From contig NZ_LR130584.1 in assembly GCF_900625025.1 (NCBI RefSeq), positions 1 to 64,000 on the forward strand: a stretch of DNA of 64,000 bases, read 5' to 3'. The translations under genes were made by a program, and so were the position numbers. A model generated the notes under the pieces. It ran no database searches. It was not told the DNA's origin and saw nothing but the letters and a program-made list of their open reading frames with translations. Below, one piece after another: positions 1 through 9,479 of this stretch; the stretch's first letter is position 1, and each line of letters starts with the position of its first letter. Source of the stretch: Lachnoclostridium sp. Marseille-P6806. GTDB taxonomy: Bacteria > Bacillota > Clostridia > Lachnospirales > Lachnospiraceae.

Positions 1-127
1 ATGGCAGGGGGCTTTCACCCCTGATTTGAGATTCAAGTTCTCTGTGAACTTTTCTTATTACTAAGTGCATTCACATGGTGCTGTTCGCTATCGCTGTCAA
101 CGATAACTTATGCACAACGTTTCGCAC
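1..127 (-). mobile_element. 5' end of a group II intron (continues off the window)
   Basis: Read on the minus strand, the sequence immediately after the helicase DEAH-box codons starts GTGCG, the conserved 5' start of bacterial group II introns. The following ~120 bases have no open frame and contain short stems, including GGGGTGAAAGCCCC close to the window edge, as expected of intron domain I. The helicase frame hits a stop six codons into it. The intron-encoded reverse transcriptase and the 3' exon must lie before base 1, so the call rests on the 5' boundary and the abrupt loss of an otherwise intact gene. Confidence 0.68.
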
Positions 128-3100
128 AATTCTTAAATCCATGTGCTTCGTCCACAAAGAGCTTATCTACACCCAGTTCCTCGAAAGTAATGACATCGTC
201 TTTCTTAAAATCATCGTTTAGTTTCTCAAGCCTTGTTTCAAGTTTTTTCTTAGTCTTTTCAAGTTGCTTAACCGTAAAATTTTGGTTTCTGTCGTGCTTG
301 TATTCCTCAATATAATTCAAAATTTCATCAATCTGATCCTGAATATGCTTCTCTTGGTATTCTTTTGACATCGGGATTTTTTCAAACTGCGTATGCCCGA
401 TCACAACCGCATCATATTCGCCGGTAGCAATCTTACCGATAAATCTCTTTCTGTTTCTTGGCTCAAAGTCTTTCTTATCCGCCACCATAATATTGGCTGA
501 CGGGTATAACTGCATAAACTCTCTGCCAATCTGTCCTGTTAGGTGATTCGGAACGACAAAGAGAGATTTACTGCACATTCCAAGCCTTTTACTTTCCATT
601 GCGGAAGCGACCATCTCAAAGGTCTTTCCACTTCCTACCACATGAGCAAGTAAGGTATTCCCTCCGTAAAGGCTTCTTGCAATGGCGTTTCTTTGATGAG
701 GTCTGAGTTTGATTTCCGTATTCATTCCCTCAAAAGAGAGGTTACTTCCGTCATATTCACGATTTCGGATAGAGTTAAAACGCTCATTGTAGAGCTTTAC
801 AAGTCTGCTTCTTCTTTCCTGATCACTAAATATCCAGTTCTTAAATTCTTCTTTTAGAAGCTCCTGTTTCTGTCCTGCAAGCAGGGTTTCTTTCTTATTT
901 AGTACAGAACTTTTTGAGCCGTCCGGATTTTCAATCTGGTCAAATACCTTTGTTTCTTTAAGATTTAAAGCATCTTCAATCAGCTTATATCCGTTTACCC
1001 TTGATGTTCCGTAGGTCATTTCTGCAAGATCGTTACCCTTATCTCTGCTCTTTCCTTCAATATTCCATTCGCTTGTAAGATTGGAGAATTTAACTTTAAT
1101 ATCCCATCTTGCCCATCCCGGAGTTTTCAGTGTTTCAAAGATAAACTTTTCTATATCCTTAATCGGTATCCATGTTGCACCAAGACGAACGCTGATTTCA
1201 CTTGCTTCAAGCTCCTTTGGTAATACTTTGGTAAGTTCTGCTTTTTGATATTCCAAGCGGTTCATCTCATAGCTTATTAGCTCTTTTTCTTTGCCATCTT
1301 CCGCATACCCCAGATGAGGAAGTTCTCTTTCGGTCTGTCTTAGCTTTGAAAGATAACTGTCAACAATGGCGATTTTATCCCTGATATTTCCTGATAAATA
1401 TTCATCTTTTGTTACATAGCCATATTTATATGAATTGCTGCCGTTTGCACAGGCGAAAGGTAAATCTCCATCTTCCAAGTTAAAGGACAGCGGTCTGTAA
1501 AAGTTCTGTTCTTCCCTGATACTTAGATAAATCTCTCCCCTTAATTCTTCTATTAGAGTAGGTCTATCTTTTCCTGTCAGGCTTTTCATATACTCAAAAT
1601 CCACATATCCTTTTTCGGATACGGATAATACCAGTGCTTCAAGGGAAGTGTCCACATAGTCAATGGTCTTTGCCTTTGTGATTGTCCTCTTGGAGAATAT
1701 ATCCCCCTTTTCCTTGAAGTTTTCTTCTTCGTCAAGAATTTCTATGGAAGAAACAAGAGGGAAGTTACTATCCTCTTTTAAGGCTCTGGTATTACTTAGG
1801 TTATTGACATATCCATGCTTTTTAGAAAAGCTGTCATAGACTTCATTTAACTTCTCCTGAGCTTTCTTTACTTCATCATCTGAAAAATCCTCTTTTTGCT
1901 TGTATATTACATCTTTTAAGGCTTCGTTCAGTTCAAGATAATCCTTAATCTTTTCCTTGTTCTTCTCCGTTACCTCTTTCTTTACAAATAGGGAATTTTC
2001 TCTGTAATACACTTCGTCATCAATAACGGTATATGAGAAGTTCTTGACATCATCCGTTGCAGGTATGGTACTGATCTCATCCTCTAAAAGCTCGATTTCT
2101 TCATAGCTTGCACCTTTGGATATTTCTTCGCTTGCCCTTTTAAGGCTCTCTTTTAATTCGGCATTTTCTCTTGGCAGGCAAGCAAGGGTGTTTCCAAATC
2201 TGCCTGACACTTCTTCCATAGTGCCAAGCACCATTTCAGGGTGATCCACAAAATATTTGTTGTAGGTCAGTCCCTTTTCATCTTCAGATAGATGTATCCA
2301 ATCCTCATCTCTTTCTCTTATACTGTCCCTTTTCTTTAGGAAGATAATATCTGAGGTTACTTCCGTTCCGGCAACACCCTTAAAGGTATCGTTCGGAAGT
2401 CTGATTGCTCCTAAAAACTCCGCCCTTGCTGCAAGGTAGCGTCTGACGCTTTCATCCTTTTTATCCATCGTACCTGAAGATGTGATAAAAGCGATGATAC
2501 CTCCGTTTCTTACTTTATCAATGGATTTTGCAAAGAAATAATCATGGATAAGGAAGTTATTTTTGTTATACTCCCTGTCATTGACCTTGTACTCTCCAAA
2601 GGGTACATTACCGATAACCGCATCAAAGAAATTATTGGAAAAGGAAGTTTCCTCAAATCCTTTAATCTGTATATCACTTTCAGGATATAAAAGTTTTCCA
2701 ATTCTACCGCTTACCGAGTCAAGCTCTACACCGTAAAATTTGGACTTTTTCATTTCATTAGGAAGATTTCCGATAAAGTTTCCAATGCCCATTGACGGTT
2801 CTAAGATATTACCACTCTTAAAGCCCATTCCTGACAGGGTAGAGTAGATACTGTCAATCACTGTTTTCGGTGTGTAAAAGCTCGTTAAGGTAGATTCTCT
2901 TGCAGCTTCGTATTCTGCCTGCGATAGATTTTCTTTTAAGAAACTTCTTGCTTCTTTCCATTGACCACCTCTTTCTTCATCAAATACTTCGGATAATCCG
3001 CCCCAACCGACATATTTTGCCAAGGCTTTCTGAGCTGTGCTGTCAAGCTCTCTTTGTCCGCTTTCAATGCGGTTAAGCATAGAGATCGCTTCAAGGTTGT

Positions 3101-6100
3101 TATTAAGTCTTTCGCTCGGACTTAGTTTTTCAGGGAGGATTTCTTCGGTAATCTTAAAGTTATGAGCTTCTATTTTAGGTTTTTCTGCCTTTTCATCAAT
3201 GTCTTGAATTGTATCTTTAGCTTTCTTGTATGTCAGATTTTCAAATATTCTCTCAAGGTCGCTATCCAAACGATAGGGAATCACATCGGAGCCTGTTATC
3301 ATACCGCCAAGATACTCGGTATTATCCTTAACCGTTACGGTCTTTAGGTTATTTCCCATATTGTCAAAGCGGGTAATGGTACAGTCCTTATCCTTGTATT
3401 TCACTTCATCGCCAACTAAAAAGCTCGGTCTTTCAAGGCTTATCTTTCTTAATAGCTCCTCATTATTCATAAACGGTACGATTGCAATTTGCCTATTTCC
3501 ATCTCTTGCCGGATAAAGCCATACCTCCGGCTTTCCGTTTACTTTATTTTTTTCAATATCCCTTGCGATATATGCTTCATGGTCAAAATAGACGGTATCA
3601 CCTTGTTTCACTGCAAATTTATCCGCAAGGCTTTCTTCTTTTTCATTCAGTTCTACTTCTTCTTTTTGCTGAATGTAGTCAAATAGGGTAGGTTGAACAG
3701 GACTTTTCTCATCCGGTGAAGTTCCTTTGTTCTCGGTATCCTCTGTACTAACTCCTGACAACCTGCTCCTATCGTTGATAATATGCTCGGCTTCTTCTAA
3801 TGAAATTCCCATTTCATCGCTAAGATAAAAGATTTCCTGTTCCTTTTGCTTATCTTTTAATGATAGTTGTCCGTTAAATACTCGGTCTATTTCTTCCTCG
3901 CTCATCTGTTTTACAAGCTCGGTATCTTTGATTTCTCGAAAAGTCTTTGGAAAATCTTCCAACACAAGTCTTTGAGCATTAAGTTCTTTCAATTCATTCA
4001 GATTGAAATATCCCCATTCCGGCTCAATCCCAAGTACCAGTCCAAAGGCATCACCGCTTTCTCTATCGTACTCCGTCATATACCAAGTCCAGTTAGAACG
4101 GAAAGGAATAATATATGCTGCATGAACTTCCTTATCCGCCAACTCCACATCTTCTTGTGCATAAAGCTCCGGTACTCTTTCAAGCATTTCCTTTGTCATC
4201 AGATTTTCAGGTTCATCTTTGGAATAATATTGTGATTTTTGTGGTTCTTTTGATTCTTCTCTCTCTGCCTTACTTTCTATTTTCTTTTCTTCATAAAGAT
4301 TTTTAGAAAGCAGTTCATCAATATGCTTTGCTACGCTTGACCAAGTAAGAAACACATCATTACAATCATTCTTTTCCAGTTTTATTCCTTTGGCATCGTG
4401 CCATTCTCCACTACCTGTCAAACCTGATACCGCATGGCTTCTTCCTCCTGTTCCGTATTCATCTTTTAAGAAGTCGGCTTTTTCCTGTAAAGTGTGGTTT
4501 TCTTTGAAAAACTTTGTAATTCGCTCTTTTCCTCTATCGATTCCGCTTCCTCTTGAAAGAGTAGCAAGGACTTCATCTTCCGTAATAAATGCTTTTACTT
4601 TCGGAAGTTCGGTCAGATTGGTACTGTATTCTTTTCTTGACAGTTCAAGCTCCTGTAGCTTCTGATAAAGGCTGTCCACCTTATGATAGTGAAACCTTAG
4701 TACATCTCTATCTTCTCTATATGCTTCTAAAAATCGTCCATACTCTTTGATAACATCTACAAGGTATTCAGGATTTTTCAGTGCCTCGGATAATCGTTTT
4801 GTTTCATCCGGAAAGCCGCCGCTTATTTTTAGAAGTTCAAAATATCCTTGCTCTTTTCCTTCTTCGCTTAAATCGTGTGTTAGATACCATAGGGATTCTG
4901 AAATTCTGTCCCTTTCATAATCCAAGGCTTCTGAAATCTCCACATTGGTAGCAAACTCTCCGTTTTCCAAAAGTTCAGCAATTCTGTTGGCAGCATCACT
5001 CCAACTTAAAACCTCCGTATCATCTTCTCTTGCCGATGTTCCGGAAGCAAAATGAATCCCCTTATCCGAATACCAAGCGGATATTTTCTTTTCTTCCAGT
5101 TCAAAACCATTCCCACCTTGAAAAGTGTTTTTAAGATATTCTCCCAATTCTTCATTGCTTTTTCCTTTTGAAAACTCGGCAATAACAGGAAGTCTGCCAC
5201 CATCGTGATTTCCTCCGTTAATAAGGACAGTGTCTATATCTTTCTGAGCAAGAGGGATGCTAAGCCTTATCTGTCCATAAGAATTTTCAGGCAAAGAAAA
5301 AGAAACCTTGTCAGCTTCTCTTATCTCTACTTCAGTATTTTCTTTTAGATTTCCACGATTTCCTTGATGGTCATTTCCTTCAAGGCTGAAATCATCGCCC
5401 CATACTGTGGATTGTTCTCGTCCTCTATCTTCCAAGACTTCATCAGCTTCGGTTTTTCTGTCCTCATAAATGCTATCGCCTGTTTTTGAATATCCATCAG
5501 GTGTTCTGTCAGCTTCTTCTCCTTGTATAGATCCACTAACATCTCGAAGCGGCTCTGCTTCTCGCTCTGTGAAAGATAATCCAGCCTCATCACTGCGTAG
5601 GTCGGATTCGGATATTCCTTGATGAATTCCATCTGTTCCTCCAAGCTGCTTAGTGTATTCTCCCTGATTTTGACTGCTATCTCCTCCGTACTCTCCATTT
5701 CTGAAAACTCGCTCGGTTTCACTAATTCTTTCCTTATCATCTCGTCGAAGTACATGGTTTTCTCCTTCCTCAATTTCTTCTTTAATCTTATTATATCCTG
5801 CTTCTCTGCTTCTTAAAACTCCTTTTTGAAGCTCTATCTTTTTGCTCTTTTGAATGGTTGTATCTATGATATTTCCGCTAATATCCGATACGGTTTCACC
5901 AAGGCTCATAAGGGATATGCTGTCCAGTCTTTTGAAGTTTTCTATTAACAGCTCCTTATCCATAGGGTAGTATAACTTAAATCTTGAAGCTACCGCATAA
6001 CTGATGGAGTCCCTTACAAATTTGACAAAGGATATTCTGTCCTCATCAGCTATTCTAAGCTCATTCATCAAGCTGTCTATCTTTTCATCGCCATAGATTC

Positions 6101-6533
6101 TGCTTAGAAAAAAGATATTTTCAAGGTTACTTTCACTTTCTTCATAGCCTTCATTTGCTATCATTTCCTTTAAGACCTCTTGATGAGCTTCTTTATCAAA
6201 TCGCCAGAGATTGACCTCATTGACATTTCTGTTTCTTGAAACGGTCTGGCTTACATCAAAGATGTAGTCCACTCTCTTTTTTATGCCGAAATCTTCTAAG
6301 ATCGGAATTCCTTTTTGTCCTCGCATAACGGTTCGATGAAAGCGTTCACGCCAATAGTCGAACTTGGCACAGGCTGTTGCTTCAGGATTTTTATCATAGA
6401 TACTTAGCTGACTTCTAAAGTCATATCGTTGATTGTTTCCGACAACCTTTAGGAGCTTCAGGTACTCTGCTTCACTATGCAAAATGTCCTGTTTTACAAG
6501 CTCCAAAATGTTATGAAAATCATTGATTCGCAT
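108..6533 (-). CDS. Giant conjugative-element methylase/SNF2-type helicase, interrupted in the DEAH box
   Basis: This is the first 2141 residues of the very large DNA-processing protein typical of Tn1549-like elements. The N-terminal part is LtrC-like. A hydrophilic, low-complexity linker runs from about residue 260 to 400. An N6-adenine methylase-like region has motif I (EPSMGIGNF, near residue 1245) and NVPFGEY (near 1310), in place of NPPF/Y. A helicase domain then starts with Walker A VGSGKT (near 1964) and reaches Walker B/DEAH ([11 protein letters not shown], near 2129). The frame then runs into CAKRCA and a stop, because group II intron sequence begins at position 127. The remaining helicase motifs should lie beyond the intron. 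It is the last backbone gene seen in this operon, downstream of topoisomerase III. Whether the protein is made depends on splicing. Confidence 0.86.
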   Translation of the reverse strand: MRINDFHNILELVKQDILHSEAEYLKLLKVVGNNQRYDFRSQLSIYDKNPEATACAKFDYWRERFHRTVMRGQKGIPILEDFGIKKRVDYIFDVSQTVSRNRNVNEVNLWRFDKEAHQEVLKEMIANEGYEESESNLENIFFLSRIYGDEKIDSLMNELRIADEDRISFVKFVRDSISYAVASRFKLYYPMDKELLIENFKRLDSISLMSLGETVSDISGNIIDTTIQKSKKIELQKGVLRSREAGYNKIKEEIEEGENHVLRRDDKERISETERVFRNGEYGGDSSQNQGEYTKQLGGTDGIHQGISESDLRSDEAGLSFTEREAEPLRDVSGSIQGEEADRTPDGYSKTGDSIYEDRKTEADEVLEDRGREQSTVWGDDFSLEGNDHQGNRGNLKENTEVEIREADKVSFSLPENSYGQIRLSIPLAQKDIDTVLINGGNHDGGRLPVIAEFSKGKSNEELGEYLKNTFQGGNGFELEEKKISAWYSDKGIHFASGTSAREDDTEVLSWSDAANRIAELLENGEFATNVEISEALDYERDRISESLWYLTHDLSEEGKEQGYFELLKISGGFPDETKRLSEALKNPEYLVDVIKEYGRFLEAYREDRDVLRFHYHKVDSLYQKLQELELSRKEYSTNLTELPKVKAFITEDEVLATLSRGSGIDRGKERITKFFKENHTLQEKADFLKDEYGTGGRSHAVSGLTGSGEWHDAKGIKLEKNDCNDVFLTWSSVAKHIDELLSKNLYEEKKIESKAEREESKEPQKSQYYSKDEPENLMTKEMLERVPELYAQEDVELADKEVHAAYIIPFRSNWTWYMTEYDRESGDAFGLVLGIEPEWGYFNLNELKELNAQRLVLEDFPKTFREIKDTELVKQMSEEEIDRVFNGQLSLKDKQKEQEIFYLSDEMGISLEEAEHIINDRSRLSGVSTEDTENKGTSPDEKSPVQPTLFDYIQQKEEVELNEKEESLADKFAVKQGDTVYFDHEAYIARDIEKNKVNGKPEVWLYPARDGNRQIAIVPFMNNEELLRKISLERPSFLVGDEVKYKDKDCTITRFDNMGNNLKTVTVKDNTEYLGGMITGSDVIPYRLDSDLERIFENLTYKKAKDTIQDIDEKAEKPKIEAHNFKITEEILPEKLSPSERLNNNLEAISMLNRIESGQRELDSTAQKALAKYVGWGGLSEVFDEERGGQWKEARSFLKENLSQAEYEAARESTLTSFYTPKTVIDSIYSTLSGMGFKSGNILEPSMGIGNFIGNLPNEMKKSKFYGVELDSVSGRIGKLLYPESDIQIKGFEETSFSNNFFDAVIGNVPFGEYKVNDREYNKNNFLIHDYFFAKSIDKVRNGGIIAFITSSGTMDKKDESVRRYLAARAEFLGAIRLPNDTFKGVAGTEVTSDIIFLKKRDSIRERDEDWIHLSEDEKGLTYNKYFVDHPEMVLGTMEEVSGRFGNTLACLPRENAELKESLKRASEEISKGASYEEIELLEDEISTIPATDDVKNFSYTVIDDEVYYRENSLFVKKEVTEKNKEKIKDYLELNEALKDVIYKQKEDFSDDEVKKAQEKLNEVYDSFSKKHGYVNNLSNTRALKEDSNFPLVSSIEILDEEENFKEKGDIFSKRTITKAKTIDYVDTSLEALVLSVSEKGYVDFEYMKSLTGKDRPTLIEELRGEIYLSIREEQNFYRPLSFNLEDGDLPFACANGSNSYKYGYVTKDEYLSGNIRDKIAIVDSYLSKLRQTERELPHLGYAEDGKEKELISYEMNRLEYQKAELTKVLPKELEASEISVRLGATWIPIKDIEKFIFETLKTPGWARWDIKVKFSNLTSEWNIEGKSRDKGNDLAEMTYGTSRVNGYKLIEDALNLKETKVFDQIENPDGSKSSVLNKKETLLAGQKQELLKEEFKNWIFSDQERRSRLVKLYNERFNSIRNREYDGSNLSFEGMNTEIKLRPHQRNAIARSLYGGNTLLAHVVGSGKTFEMVASAMESKRLGMCSKSLFVVPNHLTGQIGREFMQLYPSANIMVADKKDFEPRNRKRFIGKIATGEYDAVVIGHTQFEKIPMSKEYQEKHIQDQIDEILNYIEEYKHDRNQNFTVKQLEKTKKKLETRLEKLNDDFKKDDVITFEELGVDKLFVDEAHGFKNCAKRCA
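5345..5755 (-). CDS. TnpV-like protein nested in another frame of the helicase gene
   Basis: A 136-residue frame lies wholly inside the giant helicase gene, on the same strand but in another frame. It begins at an ATG preceded by AAGGAG nine bases upstream, an ideal ribosome site that the host frame does not need. The protein has normal amino-acid composition and a segment ([11 protein letters not shown] ... [11 protein letters not shown]) like the TnpV family of transposon-encoded proteins. In the same stretch the host frame is a low-complexity hydrophilic linker, so the nested frame looks like the constrained one. The function of TnpV is poorly known. A longer frame opens at 5773, but the ATG at 5755 fits the ribosome site. 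Confidence 0.62.
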   Translation of the reverse strand: MYFDEMIRKELVKPSEFSEMESTEEIAVKIRENTLSSLEEQMEFIKEYPNPTYAVMRLDYLSQSEKQSRFEMLVDLYKEKKLTEHLMDIQKQAIAFMRTEKPKLMKSWKIEDENNPQYGAMISALKEMTIKEIVEI

Positions 6534-6553
6534 TTTTACCTCCTTTTTCTAAT

Positions 6554-6571
6554 TCCCCCGATTTCGGGGGA
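6554..6571. repeat. Perfect hairpin between topoisomerase and helicase genes
   Basis: TCCCCCGA, a TT loop and TCGGGGGA form a near-perfect GC-rich stem in an AT-rich 60-base gap. No T-run follows on the minus strand, so it is more likely an mRNA processing or stability element than a full terminator. Confidence 0.5.
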
Positions 6572-6593
6572 TTTAATTTCCTATTCATTTTTC

Positions 6594-8306
6594 CTATTCA
6601 TTCTTCTGGTGTTCCTCTACCGTATGTTTTATCTGTTCCTCAATCTTTTCTAAAAATTCTTTTTTGGAAGATTTGCCCTGTGCTATTTCAGACAATTCCA
6701 TTTCCCACTGTGCTGTCATTTCTGCTGATTTGAAGTTATCTGCAACAATCTCTATCAGGCTTTTCCCTTTCGGTGTTGCAATCAGATTCTTCTTATCTCG
6801 TTCAATAAATTCTTTGTAAATCAGATTTTCAATAATGCCTGCTCTTGTTGCCGGTGTTCCAAGTCCTTCTCTTTCCACTTCAACACCTTTTTCCAGTACA
6901 TCATTACCTGCAAGCTCCATAGCCTTTAGGAGTGTATCCTCTGTAAAATGCTTTGGAGGTTTGGTGTATTTCTCTTTAATCTCTTTCTCCTTTATTTCAA
7001 GGACATCTCCCACATTTACCTCCGGCAAAACAGATTCTTCATTCTTCTTAGATTTGTATTCTTTAAGGTATTTTGTAAAGCCCTCCTCTTTAATTACATT
7101 GCCGGTACTTGTAAATTCAAAACCGTCAAATTCAGCTACAATTTTTGTAGTATTTTGGGTGAGTGGATAGCCTACACTTGCATGAAACTTATTAGAAATC
7201 AGTCGATATACTTTTGCTTCACTTTCAGGAAGCTTGGATATATCTTCACTAAGCGATGATACGGTCGGAATAATCGCATGGTGATCCGTAACTTTTTTAG
7301 AGTTGAATACTACCTTGATACGCTCTGTATCAAAATCATTTTTGCCAAGTATATTATTGACGGTACTTGTAATCATATCTTCGGTTAAACATCTGCTGTC
7401 CGTTCTCGGATAAGTAATCAGCTTCTTCTCATAAAGGCTCTGGGCATAATCAAGAGTTTGTTTTGCACTGTATCCGAAATACTTATTGCACTCTCTTTGC
7501 AAGGTTGTAAGGTCAAAGGGCAGATCAGGCTTAGTAATTTTTTCTTTCTGAATCACATCCGCAATTTCTATTCTGTTTTCGAGTAAATTTTTAAGCTGTT
7601 CTGCCACTTCCAAGCTGTCAATTCGTTCTGTCGAAAGAGTAAAACCGTCAAGTTCAAGTTCTACCGTATAGTATTTTTCTTTCTTAAAGTTTGCTATCTC
7701 GTCATCTCTTTTAACAATCATGGAAAGGGTAGGTGTCTGAACTCTCCCAACACTGTAATTTTGCTTATACAGGCAAGAGTATAGCCTGCTGATATTCATT
7801 CCGACAAGCCAGTCTGCTATCATCCTTGCCTGTGCCGATTCAAAGAGATTGTCATAGTATTTCCCGTCTTTTATATTATCAAAGCCGTCTTTAATTGCAG
7901 AATCTTCCATTGATGAAATCCAAAGCCTTTTCATCTTCTTTTTGCATTTAGCTTCGTTATATACAAGTCTAAAGATTGCTTCTCCCTCCCGTCCTGCATC
8001 ACAGGCATTGATAACTGTATCAATCTCCTTATCATTCATCAGCTTTTTAAGGGTGTTAAACTGCTTTTTTGTCGCCTTTGCCACTTCGTACTGATACTCG
8101 CTTGGAATAATCGGCAAGTCATCAATCTTCCATTTTGCATACTTTTCATCGTAAGCATTGGGATTTGCCATTTGAATTAAATGCCCGACACACCAGCTTA
8201 CTTTGTATCCGTTACCCCCATAGTATCCGTCTTTTTTATTCTTTGCTCCAATCACTTTGGCAATGGATAGGGCAACACTCGGTTTTTCTGCTATCACAAG
8301 TTCCAT
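6594..8306 (-). CDS. topB: DNA topoisomerase III, conjugative-element type
   Basis: This type IA topoisomerase has 570 residues. It starts with the TOPRIM-type N terminus (MELVIAEKPSVALSIAKVIG), contains the acidic DAGREGE motif near residue 105, and has the active-site tyrosine in ITYPRTDSR near residue 300. The length matches the short plasmid/ICE form, which lacks zinc fingers; the C terminus is lysine/glutamate-rich. It nicks and passes single DNA strands and probably resolves intermediates during conjugative replication. Its ATG follows AAGGAGGAAAAACGAT. It lies between the DUF4366 gene and the giant helicase gene, the usual order in Tn1549-like elements. Confidence 0.95.
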   Translation of the reverse strand: MELVIAEKPSVALSIAKVIGAKNKKDGYYGGNGYKVSWCVGHLIQMANPNAYDEKYAKWKIDDLPIIPSEYQYEVAKATKKQFNTLKKLMNDKEIDTVINACDAGREGEAIFRLVYNEAKCKKKMKRLWISSMEDSAIKDGFDNIKDGKYYDNLFESAQARMIADWLVGMNISRLYSCLYKQNYSVGRVQTPTLSMIVKRDDEIANFKKEKYYTVELELDGFTLSTERIDSLEVAEQLKNLLENRIEIADVIQKEKITKPDLPFDLTTLQRECNKYFGYSAKQTLDYAQSLYEKKLITYPRTDSRCLTEDMITSTVNNILGKNDFDTERIKVVFNSKKVTDHHAIIPTVSSLSEDISKLPESEAKVYRLISNKFHASVGYPLTQNTTKIVAEFDGFEFTSTGNVIKEEGFTKYLKEYKSKKNEESVLPEVNVGDVLEIKEKEIKEKYTKPPKHFTEDTLLKAMELAGNDVLEKGVEVEREGLGTPATRAGIIENLIYKEFIERDKKNLIATPKGKSLIEIVADNFKSAEMTAQWEMELSEIAQGKSSKKEFLEKIEEQIKHTVEEHQKNE

Positions 8307-8337
8307 ATCGTTTTTCCTCCTTGTTTTCAGTAAAATG

Positions 8338-8363
8338 GGGCGAAAGTTGTAGTTCTCTCGCCC
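8338..8363 (-). terminator. Hairpin upstream of topB, weak terminator
   Basis: GGGCGAGAG and CTTTCGCCC pair around an eight-base loop, followed on the minus strand by CATTTTAC. The T-run is short, so this may only attenuate transcription from the DUF4366 gene into topB. Confidence 0.4.
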
Positions 8364-8402
8364 TGTGTTATGTTATGAATATTATATGTTTTTCGTGAAG
8401 AA

Positions 8403-9248
8403 TTATTCTTCTAATTCATCTTCACTGTCATCTGTTTCTGTTTCATTTTCCATTTCTTCATTGCCTTCCCCTTCCGAAAAGAAATCATCATCTTCCTCTA
8501 AGGATTCCAGCTCCTTATCTTCTTTCTTCTTTGCTACCTTAAAATAATAGCCTGCTCCCAACGCCCCCAAAGTTACAAGAGCAAGCAGGATATATGTTCC
8601 GGTGCTGCTTTTTTCTTCCTTTTTTTCAGACTTTGCTTCTTCCGTTTTCTCTTGTTTTACAGGTTCTTCCTTAACTACTTCTTTCGGTTTTTCCTTTGCT
8701 TCAACCATATTTAGTAAATCATCTTCGGAAACTTCGGTAAGGAGCATTACATTTTCTCCCTGTTCATCGTGATTGATGATTAAGTGAAAGGTCTTACCGT
8801 TCTTCGTCTTAAAGGTAATAAACTGTCTGGCATCGGCAGAATATTTGTCTGTTTCTTTATTGTCCTTATCACTGTTATGATGAATCGGATAATCTTTGTT
8901 TGCATTATCCTTGTTTTCCGTAACGGAAGCCCTTGCTTTTGAGGGAGCGGAAGCCACTCCCTTATTTGTATTTACCTTTTCACTGTTTGAAGCCGCATTA
9001 TTTTGTTTTAAGTTCTCAGGTTCTTTGGCATTTAACTTATTGGGATAGCGGACTTCTTTTTCTTCTTCCTTTTTAATAACTGTAATTTCCGGTTTTTTCG
9101 GTTCTTCCTTTACTGTTTCCTTTGCCGCTTCTTTTTCATCAATTTGTGCATAGGCTACCGATGGGTAAGCTGCTATCATGACCATAACCGCAAGAAATAA
9201 AGCTGTCATTAACCTTGTAAATACCTTATTTTTCATAACTGTTCTCAT
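8403..9248 (-). CDS. DUF4366 (CD1107-family) surface protein of the conjugative element
   Basis: The 281-residue protein has an N-terminal signal peptide (RLMTALFLAVMVMIAAYPSVAYA, about residues 12-34). A charged repetitive region follows, then a central domain (FITFKTKNGKTFHLIINHD ... EVSEDDLLNMVE, about 145-185). Near residue 222 it has one transmembrane segment (YILLALVTLGALGAGYYF), and it ends in an acidic tail. This is the layout of the DUF4366 mobile-element family. It is expected at the cell surface as part of the conjugation apparatus, but its exact job is unknown. The start at 9248 has AAGGAG upstream and overlaps the DUF4315 gene by 23 bases, suggesting coupled translation. Confidence 0.82.
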   Translation of the reverse strand: MRTVMKNKVFTRLMTALFLAVMVMIAAYPSVAYAQIDEKEAAKETVKEEPKKPEITVIKKEEEKEVRYPNKLNAKEPENLKQNNAASNSEKVNTNKGVASAPSKARASVTENKDNANKDYPIHHNSDKDNKETDKYSADARQFITFKTKNGKTFHLIINHDEQGENVMLLTEVSEDDLLNMVEAKEKPKEVVKEEPVKQEKTEEAKSEKKEEKSSTGTYILLALVTLGALGAGYYFKVAKKKEDKELESLEEDDDFFSEGEGNEEMENETETDDSEDELEE

Positions 9249-9462
9249 CTGTTTTCTCCTTTTTCATTTCCGTTTGTTCTTTTTTAACCTTTGCCATTAA
9301 ATCTGTAATCGTGATATTGTTTTTTCTGCAAATGGCAATAATCTCCTCATTTTCAAGTTCTTCTTCACGAATAAATAAAGGCTCCAATTCTTCATCAATC
9401 AGAGCCTTCTTGTCCTTTAACTTTTGTATTTTGTTTTTCACTGCTGTAAGTTCTTTTTTCAC
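9226..9462 (-). CDS. DUF4315-family small coiled-coil protein
   Basis: This 78-residue protein is almost entirely charged and alpha-helical. It opens with a coiled-coil-like stretch (KNKIQKLKDKKALIDEELEPLF) and has a short motif (NNITITDLMAKVKKE) near residue 48. It matches the DUF4315 family that accompanies DUF4366 and CD1108-type hydrolases in these elements. No catalytic residues are visible. A structural or scaffolding role is likely but inferred only from the neighbours. Confidence 0.8.
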   Translation of the reverse strand: MKKELTAVKNKIQKLKDKKALIDEELEPLFIREEELENEEIIAICRKNNITITDLMAKVKKEQTEMKKEKTDENSYEK

Positions 9463-9479
9463 ATTTTACCGTCCTTTCT

